Source of the DNA: Prorocentrum cordatum
Lineage: Eukaryota; Sar; Dinophyceae; Prorocentrales; Prorocentraceae
Reading direction: 5' to 3'
DNA: 64,000 nt
NCBI GenBank assembly: GCA_963575745.1
Contig: CAUYUJ010010447.1
Span: forward strand, 77,001 to 141,000
In this document: positions 17,621 to 27,935 of the stretch, piece by piece
Numbering within the stretch: position 1 is the first letter of the stretch
Layout of the letters: every line of letters begins with the position of its first letter
Position numbers and translations under genes: made by a program
Notes under the pieces: model-generated
What the model was told of the DNA's origin: nothing
The model's database searches: none
What the model saw: the letters and a program-made list of their open reading frames with translations, nothing else

Positions 17621-18313
17621 CCCTGGAGAGTCGAGGACATGCGCGACGCGTGGGACATCCTTGACGTCAGTATTAGGACAGGACAGGCTGGTCGGAGAAA
17701 GTGGTGGCTGAACGAGGGACGCATTGACAGGCAGACGCGGCAGGCGCGCGGACTGATTACGGTTTCTCTCCCTCGAAGGGACGGGGCCCGTGAACAGTTC
17801 ACCCAGCGCAAGCTTGCCGCGATTGCCAACGAACTGATAGGCTCCCTCGATCCGTCACGCACTGACCAGAGGGGGGGTAGTACAGGGATGAGAACCGATC
17901 CATATACACACTCCCAACAGTCCGATGACGCCATGGAGCCGCGGCCGCCGCCGCGCCCGCCGCCGCGCCCTGCTCCTGGCGACGCCGCTGCATCCAGCGC
18001 CTCAGGCGCAGAGGACTACATGCCCGCGATGCCGCGCGCCAAGAGAGCACGTACATCTGATTACGCTGCTTACTGGCGCCACAATCTCGAGGACAGCGAT
18101 TGGGGTCTTCGATACTGGAGTTATTGCATCAAATGTTGGATCTACATTGCGATCAACAACGACGAGTATGTGTACATCCAGGATATCACGTACAACGATT
18201 GGTTCCGCAACTGGATCCCGAGGACCACTTGGGAAACGTTTACGACAAGCTATGCGACGTACAACGGCCGGAGGGTGTGGGACCGCAGGTTCTACAAGGA
18301 CGGCGACGCGTAG
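17621..18313 (+). CDS. ORF3b: in-frame continuation after TAG
   Basis: This is the same frame as ORF3a, separated by a single TAG; the next ATG is at 17639. The protein starts with a Trp-containing basic segment, passes through a Pro/Arg tract (PRPPPRPPPRPAP) and a basic KRART patch, and ends in an aromatic block with many Trp and Tyr. That block resembles in style, though not identifiably in sequence, the aromatic blocks of ORF2. It ends in TAG at 18311-18313. ORF3a and ORF3b could be one protein by readthrough, one gene with a nonsense mutation, or two proteins. Confidence 0.5.
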   Translation, partial: PWRVEDMRDAWDILDVSIRTGQAGRRKWWLNEGRIDRQTRQARGLITVSLPRRDGAREQFTQRKLAAIANELIGSLDPSRTDQRGGSTGMRTDPYTHSQQSDDAMEPRPPPRPPPRPAPGDAAASSASGAEDYMPAMPRAKRARTSDYAAYWRHNLEDSDWGLRYWSYCIKCWIYIAINNDEYVYIQDITYNDWFRNWIPRTTWETFTTSYATYNGRRVWDRRFYKDGDA

Positions 18314-18398
18314 TGAGTCGGCGGCAAGGCCCACTGCTCAAGAGCAGAACTTCCGTTCATCAAAGTTCGCCTTGAGCGGTGGCTAATACATTCTTTTA

Positions 18399-18427
18399 GG
18401 CCACTTCAATCTTTCACACAAGTGGCC
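18399..18427 (+). other. Perfect 8-bp hairpin downstream of ORF3
   Basis: GGCCACTT and AAGTGGCC are separated by a 13-base loop. It lies 86 bases after the last stop codon of the element and could serve RNA 3'-end formation, packaging or primer placement. None of these roles is shown. Confidence 0.5.
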
Positions 18428-18521
18428 ATACACACATATAGATATCTTTTGCGATCACCGAGGCAGCCTCCTAAGGAGCAACGCCAACGGGAGTCGCCAA
18501 ACAGATTTTATACATCATTTT

Positions 18522-18676
18522 CGTGTTCATCAACGCGACAATTTCTCCTGGCCAGGTACTTGCTTTAACGCAGATTTGCATTTCTTTCAGGATCGTGTTC
18601 GTCAACGCGATCTTGGCATACATTTGCTTTTAGGCAGACTTGTGTTTGATTTCAAGATTGTGTTCGTCAACGCGAT
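18522..18676 (+). repeat. Three copies of a TGTTCGTCAACGCGA motif
   Basis: CGTGTTCATCAACGCGA (18522-18538), CGTGTTCGTCAACGCGA (18594-18610) and TGTGTTCGTCAACGCGA (about 18660-18676) are spaced about 66-72 bases apart. Between them, related text such as CTTTAACGCAGATTTG and CTTTTAGGCAGACTTG recurs, so this is a degenerate tandem repeat of about 70 bp. It may be a regulatory repeat in an LTR or 3' tail. Confidence 0.7.
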
Positions 18677-18755
18677 CTTAGCATGCATATTTTAACAATT
18701 TAACAATATTGCGTCGAGAATAATCTGATAGCTGGTGGCAACACCTGCCTCGCAA

Positions 18756-18855
18756 NNNNNNNNNNNNNNNNNNNNNNNNNNNNNNNNNNNNNNNNNNNNN
18801 NNNNNNNNNNNNNNNNNNNNNNNNNNNNNNNNNNNNNNNNNNNNNNNNNNNNNNN
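18756..18855. other. Scaffold gap (100 N)
   Basis: Exactly 100 undetermined bases, a conventional placeholder length. A 73-bp minisatellite abuts its right edge, the likely cause of the assembly break. The true distance between the retroelement and the array is unknown. Confidence 0.98.
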
Positions 18856-19551
18856 TGTGTTTTTGGACCCTGACTCCGCGGATCTGCGTGAGGGGTGGCA
18901 CCGAATTTCAGAAATGTGGCAAATCCCCTGTGTTTTTGGACCCTGACCCCGCGGATCTGCGTGAGGGGTGGCACCGAATTTCAGAAATGTGGCAAATCCC
19001 ATGTGTTTTTGGACCCTGACCCCGCTGATCTGCGTGAGGGGTGGCACCGAATTTCAGAAATGTGGCAAATCCCCTGTGTTTTTAGACCCTGACCCCGCGG
19101 ATCTGCGTGAGGGGTGGCACCGAATTTCAGAAATGTGGCAAATCCCATGTGTTTTTGGACCCTGACCCCGCGGATCTGCGTAAAGGGTGGCCCCGAATTT
19201 CAGAAATGTGGCAAATCCCTTGTGTTTTTGGACCCTGACCCCGCGGATCTGCGTGAGGGGTGGCACCGGATTTCAGAACTATGGCAAATCCCCTGTGTTT
19301 TTGGACCCTGACCCCGCGGATCTGCGTGAGGGGTGGCACCGAATTTCAGAAATGTGGCAAATCCCATGTGTTTTTGGACCCTGACCCCGCGGATCTGCGT
19401 GAGGGGTGGCACCGAATTTCAGAAATGTGGCAAATCCCTGTGTTTTTGGACCCTGACCCCGCGGATCTGCGTGAGGGGTGGCACCGAATTTCAGAAATGT
19501 GGCAAATCCCTGTGTTTTTGGACCCTGACCCCGCGGATCTGCGTGAGGGGT
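18856..19551. repeat. 73-bp minisatellite, about 9.5 copies
   Basis: The unit runs TGTGTTTTTGGACCCTGACC, CCGCGGATCTGCGTGAGGGG, TGGCACCGAATTTCAGAAAT, GTGGCAAATCCCC. Copies differ by a few substitutions, and the last two full copies are 72 bp through loss of one C. The left end is cut by the gap. Because 73 is not a multiple of three, every frame is read in successive copies, so the apparent short ORFs on both strands are repeat artefacts. There are no spacers, so it is not a CRISPR array. Confidence 0.95.
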
Positions 19552-20574
19552 GTCGATTTCGAGCCCCCCCAGCAATTCAGACAACGCGCCCAGGGGGTGC
19601 TACAAATTCCGTTTGGGCCTCCCCCCCTTCGCGCGGTCAATCAACTAGTTACAGTAACCAGCAAGAAGCAGAATTGTAACACTGGAAACTACAACCTACG
19701 ACTGGTACAGGAAACTGCGAACCTCGCGCCTACAGCCTGGTGGCCCCACAAGGGGGCCGGCGGATTTCGGTGCCTGCGGCGGGTTTCTGTTGCATTCGTT
19801 CCAGGTGGAGAACCTGCGACCCAAACCGCGTTCAGTGTGCAAATCAAAGTTTTCGTTGCCTGCGGCGGGCTGTTTTTGAATTCTTCCTGGGTGGAAGTGG
19901 ACAGCCCGCGACACACCCGCGACCCAATCTACGTTAACAGAACAAGCCAAAATTTCGGCGCCTGTGGCGGGCTGTTTTTGCATTCGTTCCGGGTGGCCCA
20001 CCAGCGATCCCCCCCGCGCTGAACTTGTCTGGACACGCAATTCACGAGAAAGGGGAGGAGGAGGAGGAGCAGGAGGAGGAGGACGAGGCGAAGGATATCG
20101 CCGTCGACTGGGAAGGTGAAGGCCACGAGGTCCGTCGGCTCGACGCCCGCGTCGCCCGCGCCCGCCCCCTCACTCTTATCCGCAATTGCGGGGTGCTACG
20201 TACTAGTTATCCTTTTCTCATTCATCCGACGGTATGACCCCGCCCGAGAGACTATTTAGCTTGCCCTTCGCCTTGTTCTTCGGTAGTGCACCCTGCAAAC
20301 CGGGGACACAAACAAAGGCCCCGGCGGCGAATCGCAAGGCCTTTCGGCCCCGCGTGAACCTTGCGGTCCGCTCGCCGCCAGAGTCTTTCGGCCCCGGCGG
20401 CGATTCGCAGTGCCTTTCGGCCTTGTGCTCCTCCGTCGCCCTTTGTGTCCCGACCTAACCCGAGATCTGGAAACGCGAGATGTTTGCCGACGACCAGCTC
20501 GGCATAAAACGCTTGGCTTGCCAACGCGAAGTGCCGGCCGCATAGGGAGGGGTGGCCCGTGAGGGCTCTGGCGC
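19552..20574. repeat. Degenerate repeats, no gene seen
   Basis: Three imperfect copies of GCCTGCGGCGGGCTGTTTTT followed by ATTCNTTCCNGGTGG lie at about 19768, 19856 and 19958 (period about 90-100 bp). GGCCCCGGCGGCGAWTCGCA with TGCCTTTCGG appears twice, at about 20315 and 20390. I see no protein-like frame with consistent codon use in this kilobase. Confidence 0.6.
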
Positions 20575-21210
20575 GACATTTCCTCGCGCTTCAGTCACAG
20601 ACGAGGCTCCCGCCTCATACTTCCTGAATTCTCAGGCTTCAGGACCCGGGCCCCAGAAGCGACGGCGATTACAAGATGCCGATGACCGCTTTGGATTCGA
20701 ACGTGAAGCGCGGGCCCCATCGGGAGGGGGTTCCCGCCTGAGACTTCCTCGCAACGCACTCGCAGACGAGGTTCCCGTCTGATATTTTATCCATTTGAAC
20801 ATGAAGTTCGGGCCCCATAGAAAGAGGGCTTCCGCCAAAGATTTCCTCTCAGTGCATTGACAGACGAGGCTCCCGCCGGATACTTCCCCCAGATTCAGGC
20901 CTCAGGAGCTTAAAAGTGACGACAGTTGCAGGAGGCCGATGATCCGCTTCGGATTCGCACATAAAGCGCGGGCCCTATAGGGACGGGGGCTCCCGCCTGA
21001 GACTTCTTCGCAATTCGCTCACAGACTAGGCTCACGCATGGTACTTCCGCCATCTTCAGGCTTCAGGAGCTTAAAAATGACGACCGACACAGGAGGTCGG
21101 TGACCCGCCCCGGATTCGAACACGAAGCGCGGGCCCAAATGGGAGGGGGCCCCCGCATGAGACTCTCCGCATTCACTCGCGGACGAGGCCCCCGCCCGAG
21201 ACGACACACA
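20575..21210. repeat. Degenerate tandem repeat, period about 160 bp
   Basis: Copies begin with a form of CAGACGAGGCTCCCGCC at about 20597, 20762, 20858, 21020 and 21177. Each continues through TTCAGGCTTCAGGAGC, GGATTCGAAC, GCGCGGGCCC and a GGGAGGGGGYTCCCGCC hairpin. The second copy is shortened to about 98 bp. A short hairpin, ACCGAC with GTCGGT, lies at about 21084-21102. Confidence 0.75.
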
Positions 21211-21540
21211 GGCGAGTGATGACCATGATGATGTGAGTGATGATGATGCTGATGATTGACACGTTGATGAAGCCAGTGGTGATGATGGTGCGTGAGTGAT
21301 TGAATGCGCGCTAGCGCGTAAGTGTGTGGTGAGTGTGTCATTTATGATGATGGGTGAATGTTTGGGTGTGAGTGATCGATGGCGTGATAGAGTGATCGTG
21401 CGTGAAGAGTGTGTGACGGATGGTCATGGTGCGAATGATTCAGTGGGTGAGCTCGCAAAGGGAGAAGAATATGATGATGTTGTGATGATTATGGTGCGTG
21501 AGTGATTGAGCGAGTAAACGTGCGAAGGCAAAGGAGGAGA
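21211..21540. repeat. TGA/GTGAG-rich simple sequence
   Basis: This stretch is dominated by TGATGATG, GTGAGTGAT and related short words with no clean period, probably a decayed microsatellite. No coding is seen. Confidence 0.7.
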
Positions 21541-22600
21541 GTGCGTGAGGTGACAGAATTGCGCGGGGGGGGCCAGGGAAAACAATCACCCACTTAGGAT
21601 GTGGGGAAACAAGAACCTGGCTCCCCCCCGGCTGTATCAGTACAGTTTTTTATTTAGAAAAATGCAATGCGCATGCGATTCTGCCCCATTGTCCATCCTG
21701 AATATGAGTACATACCCTCCCAGCCCAGCCGAGTTCGACACCCCCCCAGCCGAGTTCGACAAATGTTATGCGCCTGTTTATGTTTACACCCAACAACATA
21801 AGTTTCCAATTGCCCCGTGCAACGCATGGGACGGAGTGCGCACGCGCGCGTCGTCGCGCCCGCATGCCGCAATCGTTCAAGAACTTTCGGTGTCGAAAGG
21901 ATTTCGAAATCGAGCGTCCAAAAAAACACATAGCAGCCAACGTTGACTCCAAAACTATAAGTGGACGAGGACGAAGGGAGGATGGGAGAGGGGCGGAGGG
22001 AAGACGGGAGCACGACGGGAGGATAACGGGTGGAACAACATCAAGCAAGCGCAAGCAAGCAAAGGGAAGCAAGCAAGCGCACGCGAGCAATGACAAGCAA
22101 GCAGGGGCAACCGACCAATCTCAAGCGAGCAAGGGCAAGCAATATCGTGCAGGCGAGAGTAAGCACGTCAGAGCAAGCAGGCGAGCGCATGCAAGAGCAA
22201 GCATGGGCAAGCAGAGGACTCGCCATTGGAATTCGCTGGGGGGCGCCATTGGACTTAGACGGGAGCGCTTTTGCCAAAAGGGGGGGGGAGGGGAGGCCAT
22301 TGCAAAGGGGGGCGCAATCGGAAAAAAGAGTGCGAAAGACGAATTACGTATGATGTAGTGTGACCCCTGTAGTGTGACCCCTATAGGCATCGGCATCGGC
22401 GTAGGCATTGGAGGTAGGGGGAGGCATAGGGCGGAGGTCCTAGGAATTGGGGGGGGCAACGGACCAATTCGTAGGGCTGGATTTAGAACTCCTACAGGGC
22501 AACCTCGTTCGAATACTATCAGAGCACCTGGCTTCGCCACGCGGATTTTCACAAAAGAATGGACGTGCGCGCGCGATCTTGCGATTTCTGAAAAGAAGCC
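21541..22600. other. No gene recognised; CAAG-rich tract inside
   Basis: The middle (about 22035-22220) is a degenerate AAGCAAGC/GAGCAAG repeat. Around 22350-22385 TAGTGTGACCCCT is repeated in tandem, followed by GGCATCGGCATCGGCGTAGG. The rest is GC-rich with many CGCG runs. The open frames here have repeat-driven composition and no conserved motif. Confidence 0.5.
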
Positions 22601-22619
22601 ATAGACCATTTACGTTTTT

Positions 22620-23720
22620 TTCTCATACATTGCTACCCGCGGGGCTTCGCGCGCGCGCGTGTCAAAATCGTTCGAACGCCCTTGCGCGCGTGCCGTCGCG
22701 AGGGTTTGTTGCAACGCAGTGGGGCGAAGTGCGCCCGCGCGCGTCGTCGCGCGCGCTCGCCGAAATCCTTCAACAACCTTTTCTGGGTTCGTAGCGATTT
22801 TAATACTGGATGTCCCAAACACGTACAAAACATATGGTTTCGCAACCTGAGTTTTCAAAACAACATTGCGCGCGCGTTCTAGCGAATTCTTAAGACCATC
22901 ATCGGTTTCTCAACATTTTCATGAATTCTGCCAGCTGGGCCTTTTGGTTCCGCATGTCGGCATCATTCGCACCCCTTTACGCGCGTGCCGGGCGGGCACG
23001 ATCCGCGCCACATAAAAGCATACGGGCCACTCCCGCGCGTCGGCCGCGCCCGCATGTCTTTGTCCAAAACCTTCACCACCGACGCGAGGTCGCCGTCAGC
23101 GTCGTCGACGTGATCATCATCGTCGCCAGCATCGTTATTATCATTCTCGTGTCTACCGTTGTCGGCCTTGTCATGATACCGCGCCCGCCCAAGTCGCCGA
23201 CTCGCAATGATCTGCCCGTTGGGATGCGCCCAGTGGTCAGCGCCACCGCGGCCGCGTCAATGGCGCCAAACTAGTTGACCGCTGCGCGCGCGTGCTGGGG
23301 TTGGCGCGGCCGCAGAGATGCACCAGCCAGCGCCAAGCATGCATCGCACATGCCCCATGCATGGGGTCTTGGAAACCAAGTTGCAGGTGGACGGGGGTGA
23401 TGTCGCCAAGGGCATGGGGTGCGTCGAACCTTTTTGTTACAATCAATTGCACCAAATAGACTTCACCATACATGTTGCACAGCATCTGCCGCACCACATA
23501 CTTTATACAATGTTAGTTATCCACCACATATATCCACGTCGATAATTCCGCGTGCGTTGGTCACCACATAGTTTTATTGCACCACGTGTGATGCAAATCG
23601 TAGATTGCACCACGCATGTTGTACAACACGTTTGGGCACATCATGTATTGCACCACATATATTGAAACACGTTGGCTGCATAATCTCCATCAAATCATGC
23701 AAGTGGCGCGAAGTAAATAA
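22620..23720. repeat. Degenerate dispersed repeat, copy 1 (pairs with 38430-39490)
   Basis: The order of elements matches the region at 38430-39490. Both have CGCGCG-rich text with CACATA and GGGCCA-TTC/CTC-CGCGCG, then a CATCATCG-rich tract, then CATGANACCGCGCCCGCC, then a stretch of TTGCACCACAT-like words. Similarity is patchy, so this is an old or rapidly diverging repeat. No gene is seen. Confidence 0.4.
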
Positions 23721-24498
23721 ATGTGTTGTAAGGACACAGTGTTTGGGGCCCACACTGCCCCTTTGCTTGATGCTCGGACATTCGGTGGGTCTACGAAACG
23801 TTCCTGGTAAGACTACAGGGATTGTGTTGTAGCCCCCCTCTCTTCTTCTTTTCATGCCTATGCCCATTTGGCTTTTCAAGGTTGTCCCGTCATCCCGCTT
23901 TTTCGCGGGCAACCATTCATCGCATGAGCGAGGCTGGGGCAGGTCGAGGCTGGGGCAGGTCGGGTTGTATATCGTTGGTTGGCAATCGTCTGCTTCGCGC
24001 TACTGTGCTTGTCGCGCAGTGGTGCGGTTGAGTGGCCGCGCGCCTTTCTTCTCTTCTTTCAGAAAAAAAAAACGCATGCGGGCAAGGCGTGTGTCCAGAT
24101 CGACTACAGCTTGGAGTTTCAGGTTCCTTGCCCCAGAACTCTGAGGCGCAGTGGATATGGACCAGAATATGTCCCCCGTTGAAGCTCGTGTTTTGTCCAT
24201 GTCCAGTGCGCGTCGGCCTGCCGGTGCCTTGTTCCGAGAAAGTCCAAGCCGCACTGGATATAGTTATAGATATTGCCTTCAAGGAGTGCCTGGACGGTTG
24301 ATTCTTGTTCCAGTCGTGGCCGCTAGTCGGCCCCTCGATCGGTCGGTCCTGGCTGGCGTCGGCGATGCCGCCGCCGCCTCCGCTGCCCCTGCTTGCGGCA
24401 GGCGCGGGGCCGCCCCGGCGGGGCTGGCGCCGCAAGGCGGCCCCGCGGGATCCCCGGATCCCAGGATCGAGGTCGGAGGTTCGAGGCTTGGAAATCTG
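23721..24498. other. No gene recognised
   Basis: Mixed GC-rich sequence. GAGGCGCAGTGGATATGGACC (about 24142), TGTCCAGTGCGCGTCGG (about 24200) and GCCGCACTGGATATAG (about 24249) are variants of one word in both orientations, related to the arms of the inverted repeat at 28234-28502. The open frames look like composition effects. Confidence 0.4.
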
Positions 24499-24502
24499 AA
24501 GG

Positions 24503-24526
24503 AAGGGCGTGTCCCTTTACAGGAGG
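24503..24526 (+). repeat. Solo terminal repeat of small inverted-repeat family I
   Basis: GGGCGTGTCCCTTTACAGG matches the left terminal repeat of the elements at 24699-24821 and 35331-35491. I found no right-hand partner of its own nearby. Confidence 0.55.
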
Positions 24527-24698
24527 ACGAGAGGACGATTCAAGCAAAAGAGTTAAAGCATAGCCTCGGGACGAGTTCTCGACTGCTATTGCGACGCATT
24601 GTTCGGCCAGTTTGCATGTGTCTACCGACCTCATGGGAATCCAGCTGCGTTGCCGCGCGGTTCCGCCTCCGCGCTCGGGCTGGCGGGGCGCCTTGGAA

Positions 24699-24821
24699 TA
24701 AGTCGGGCGTGTCCCTCTACATGAGGAACATTCACAATAGTCCACAAGAGTCGGGGGAGTTTCTTTGTTGAAAAAACATGTTGTTCCAAAATGCGCCTGT
24801 AGGGGGACATGCCCGACCTAA
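24699..24821. mobile_element. Small TIR element, family I, 123 bp
   Basis: The left end has TAAGTCGGGCGTGTCCCTCT (24699-24718) and the right end has GGGGGACATGCCCGACCTAA (24802-24821); they are near-complementary inverted repeats of about 26 bp. The core is AT-rich, unlike the GC-rich surroundings, and encodes nothing. Size, inverted ends and several copies in the window fit a MITE-like non-autonomous element. No clear target duplication is visible. Confidence 0.7.
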
Positions 24822-26557
24822 CCCTTGGGCTCGATGGGCTGGGGGGCCGCGTCCTTGCCTCGCAAACGTCGACTACACGAGAGAGTGACCCTTCGTTGGA
24901 GTGACCTTCGGTGCGGGCCCAGTGGGATTCCCCGATCGCTGAAAGCAGTGCCATGGCAGCGGCCTGCGCGCTCCCGTGTGGCCCCATCCGCGCCCCCCCC
25001 CGCTTGAGCCGCGCACCAGAGGTCGCTCTTGCCCAGGGTCACGCTTGCGTGTGGCCGCCAAAGGCGACAGGGCCCGACGCACACCAACCGCTGCAAGCGC
25101 GGCGGCGCCTGCGACGGGTCAGAGTGGGGGGGGGGGTCGCGGGTGAGTCGCGGCTCGGGTGGGGCGCGGGTTTCAGTGCGGCGCCGGGGCCGAGGGCCGA
25201 GGACCCAGGATCCAGGATCGAGATGCAGGGGTCGAGGCTCTGTGATTCTGCTCGCCCTCTCTTGGCCTCCATGGGGAGACTCCTCGTCATGGCCACGGCC
25301 GAGTTTCCCTGGAACATCTGGCCAGAACATCAGGGGCAACGTTAGGTGCGATGCTCGTGTCTGGGACCTTCCTGGGCCCATGTGACTGATCTGTTCGACC
25401 CCAGTTCGACTCAGGTTCGACTCAGGTTCGACTCGAGGTCGACTCGAGGTCGACCCGAATCGACGGACGTTCGACGCAGCGTCGACGCACGAGTGGAACG
25501 AGTGGCTCCAGGAAGGTCCCCGGAATGAGTAGCCGAGCTAGGGGGGATGGGTTCAGGGGAAGATGCATCGGTCATCGGTCGGCCGCTGATCGCCGATAAA
25601 GGCCAGACAGCCCACCCCACCCAGCATCGTGAAGTGGCACCATCGGGGGCCTGTCGGCGATCTATCGGCGGTGTATCGCCGAGCCCGGGTCGACGGGTTC
25701 CCCCCCCGGGAGCTGGTCCTCCTCGAACCCTCCCCCTTCCGAGCAGCAGGAAGCTCTGGGTGCCGATCCCCGGCCCCCGAGTCCAGACGTCGGGCGGCTC
25801 GGGCAGATCAAGGCGGCAGGTCTTCCACGGTTTCCCGCACCCCTGGGGCCGCTGACAGGCGCAGGGCCGCCTTTAACCCGCTCGGAATGGAAAAACGGCC
25901 CCAGGGAAAGGTGATCGTTTGCTCATTCCTCGTTGTGCCGTTCGGCGCGGGCCCTCGCACCACCTCCCCCCCCCGATGGAGTAGATCTTGGCTGTTTGGG
26001 GGCGCCTGTTTCAAGCAGGTGGGGCCTCCCCCAGACTGCTGCAAACAGACGCATTGAGCACAGGTCCGGAGCCAGAACTCCCCACTCACGTTCCCCTCCC
26101 CGGCGCCTGTTTCAAGCAGGTGGGGCCTCCCCCGGGGGACGCACTGCTGCAAACAGTCGCATTGAGCAGAGGTCCAGATCCAGACCCCCCCCCCCTCCCC
26201 CCCTTCCGCCCAATGTCGAAATGCCGAGAAGAAGCAGGAGGGGAAAACATACAGACACAGTTCATCGTCGACTCCCCAGAAAATATGGGAAACTATGGGA
26301 ATTGGGGGGAAGACAAAACCCCAAAAACATAAGAACATATTGGGAATCCTGTGATGCGTGTCTGTTTAGTTGTGTGTCCCAGGGCCCCTTCACAGTGTCG
26401 AAACGCCGAACAAGAAAACGTTCGCAAGGCGTCGGAGGTCCGGGAGCGCAAAGCATTGCCTCGCCTGTCGGTACAGTGGAGGCCCTCATGCCAAGAAACA
26501 CCCTGCTTGCCTCCAGGGTGCCCTGGGTTTCTTGGGTTTCGATGGTTTGTCTAATCG
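24822..26557. other. No gene recognised; GGTTCGACTCA repeat inside
   Basis: GC-rich sequence with many long opposing open frames that I attribute to composition. At about 25397-25490 the words GGTTCGACTCA and GAGGTCGACTC repeat with a period near 11-12 bases. At 26000-26170 a GGCGCCTGTTTCAAGCAGGTGGGGCCTCCC segment (in two parts) is duplicated about 94 bases apart, each copy followed by CTGCAAACAG.CGCATTGAGCA. Confidence 0.5.
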
Positions 26558-26662
26558 TAAGTCGGGCCTGTCCCTCTACAGGAGGAAGATTGAAAGATAG
26601 TTAAAGAATTTGTTTTGGAGGATGTTTTGATATATTTTATCCGTTTGGGAATATGAGTTGTT

Positions 26663-26797
26663 CATTGTTTCCCAACCATCCTGTGATGTTGGGTCTTCAT
26701 TTTGAAGAGACGGCCACACGCGTCCTCCTTTCTTCTTCTCCCGCTGCCCCCCCTCATTCCTCCTCGTCCTTGCTTTAGCTCTCCGCATGTGTCTGTT
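26663..26797. repeat. Left module of composite unit 1 (CCCAACC hairpin plus pyrimidine tract)
   Basis: TTTCCCAACCATCCTGTGAT then GTTGGGTCTTCATTTTGAAG forms a short hairpin (26671-26693), followed by a C/T-rich stretch. Nearly the same text occurs at 36214 and, more diverged, at 49724, each time directly before a minisatellite array. Confidence 0.7.
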
Positions 26798-27620
26798 TCG
26801 GCACACCCCTCACACGTTTCGTGGTCCCGTAGGGAGCTCCACCTACGGTCCCAGTGGCGGAACTCGCATGGCGGCCTCGCCCCATTTTGGTACACCCCTC
26901 ACACGTTTCGTGGCCTTATAGGGAGCTCCACCTAAGGTCCCAGTGGCGGAACTCGCGTGGCGGCCTCGCCCCATTTTGGCACACCCTTCATACGTTTCGT
27001 GGCCCCATATGGAGTTCCACCTATGTTCCCAGTGGCGGAATTCGCATGGGGGCCTCGCCCCATTTTGGCACACCCCTCACACGCTTCGTGGCCCCATAGA
27101 GAGCTCCACTTAAGGTCCCAGTGGCGGAACTCGCATGGCGGCCTCGCCCCATTTTGGTACACCCCTCACACGTTTCGTGCCCCCATAGAGAGCTCCACCT
27201 ATGGTCCCAGTGGCGGAACTCGCATGGCGACCTCGCCCCATTTTGGTACACCCCTCACGCGTTTCGTGGCCCCATAGGGGGATTCCACCTAAGGCCCCAG
27301 AGGGAAAGGTTGTATGGCGGCCTCGCCCCATTTCGGCACAGCCCTCACACGCTTCGTGGCCCTATAGGGAGCTCCACCTCAGGCCCCAGTGGGAACGTTC
27401 GCATGGCGACCTCGCCCCAGTTCGGGAGAACCCTCACACGTTTCGTGGCCCCAAGGGAAGCTCCACCTAAGGCCCCAAAGGGAAAGTTCGCATGGCGGCA
27501 TCGGGCCATTTCGGCACGCCTCTCACGAGGATCGTGGCCCCATAGGGGGGCTCCACCGAAGGCCCCAGCGGCAGGGTTCGCGTGGCGGCCTCGGGCCATT
27601 TCGGCACACCCCTCACGAGG
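26798..27620. repeat. 89-bp minisatellite, about 9 copies
   Basis: The unit includes ACACCCCTCACACGTTTCGT, GGCCCCATAGGGAGCTCCAC, CTAAGGTCCCAGTGGCGGAA and CTCGCATGGCGGCCTCGCCC. The copies become more diverged towards 27620, where the array runs into a minus-strand exon-like block. The first half of the unit is shared with the array at 36486-37310. Open frames through it on both strands are repeat artefacts. Confidence 0.9.
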
Positions 27621-27819
27621 ATCGTGGCCCCATAGTTGTGCTGCTTCATCCACTGCGCCTGGGCGTCGTACTCCGCCCTGTCGACGTGCAACGCTACCTC
27701 CTCCCTCATGGCTCTCAGATCCCTCTCCTGCTTCTGCTCCTCGGTCAGAGGGACGCCGTCCTCGTCGTCGTCGGCGCCCGCGAAGACGGCCACGAACGCG
27801 TCCCTGAGCATGTCGGGCT
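27617..27819 (-). CDS. Candidate internal exon, minus strand
   Basis: On the minus strand a CCCGCCAG acceptor precedes a 203-base open block with strong C/G preference at third positions. It encodes an acidic stretch (AGADDDEDG), then a charged helix (LTEEQKQERDLRAMREEV), then EYDAQAQWMKQHN. It ends at a GTGAGG donor at 27616-27611. The protein family is not recognised. The donor lies at the edge of the 89-bp array, so the array would be intronic. Neighbouring exons were not identified with confidence. Confidence 0.45.
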
Positions 27820-27865
27820 CTGGCGGGAAGCCGTGGCCACATAAGGAGCGCGGGCGAAGATGGCA

Positions 27866-27935
27866 TTTACCATTGCGGTATTCACAACTGCATATGGTTG
27901 GGTCCTTCGCCAGGCTAAGTTAATTCTTCGTCCGC
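27866..27935. repeat. Right module of composite unit 1
   Basis: ATTGCGGTATTCACAACTGC, then ATATGGTTGGGTCCTTCGCC, then AGGCTAAG. It matches 38160-38212 closely and 51990-52022 partly. GGTTGGG here is the inverse of CCCAACC in the left module. Confidence 0.65.

Larger units (their letters stand above)
1538..18313 (+). mobile_element. Large Ty1/copia-like retroelement with extra ORFs
   Basis: Gag-pol, a 2239-codon ORF and a third ORF follow one another on one strand with gaps or overlaps of about 120 bases or less. All lack introns and share a less GC-rich composition than the flanking DNA. Pol order is protease, integrase, reverse transcriptase, RNase H, which is the Ty1/copia (Pseudoviridae-type) order. 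Grouping the downstream ORFs with gag-pol is inference from spacing, strand and style. The ends are undefined: no LTR pair, primer site or polypurine tract was found, and a gap begins 440 bases after the last ORF. The coordinates give the minimum coding span only. Confidence 0.6.
18314..18755 (+). other. 3' non-coding tail of the retroelement up to the gap
   Basis: There is no ORF. The composition is AT-richer than the flanks. It carries a hairpin at 18399-18427 and a triplicated motif at 18520-18676 (separate entries). It may contain the 3' untranslated region and the start of a right LTR, but no match to the left flank was found. Confidence 0.4.

Noticed and set aside
1-18755. Search for matching LTRs on both sides of the retroelement
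   Set aside because: No direct repeat was found between 1-1537 and 18314-18755; the right LTR may lie in the gap, or the element may be truncated.
18856-19551. Regular array that might be mistaken for CRISPR
   Set aside because: Whole 73-bp units repeat head to tail with no unique spacers, in eukaryotic sequence; the same applies to the 101-bp array.
20690-21130. GTTCGAATCC on the minus strand, resembling a tRNA B box, in repeated units
   Set aside because: No A box, no cloverleaf and no acceptor stem could be drawn around it; it is better explained as part of the degenerate tandem repeat.
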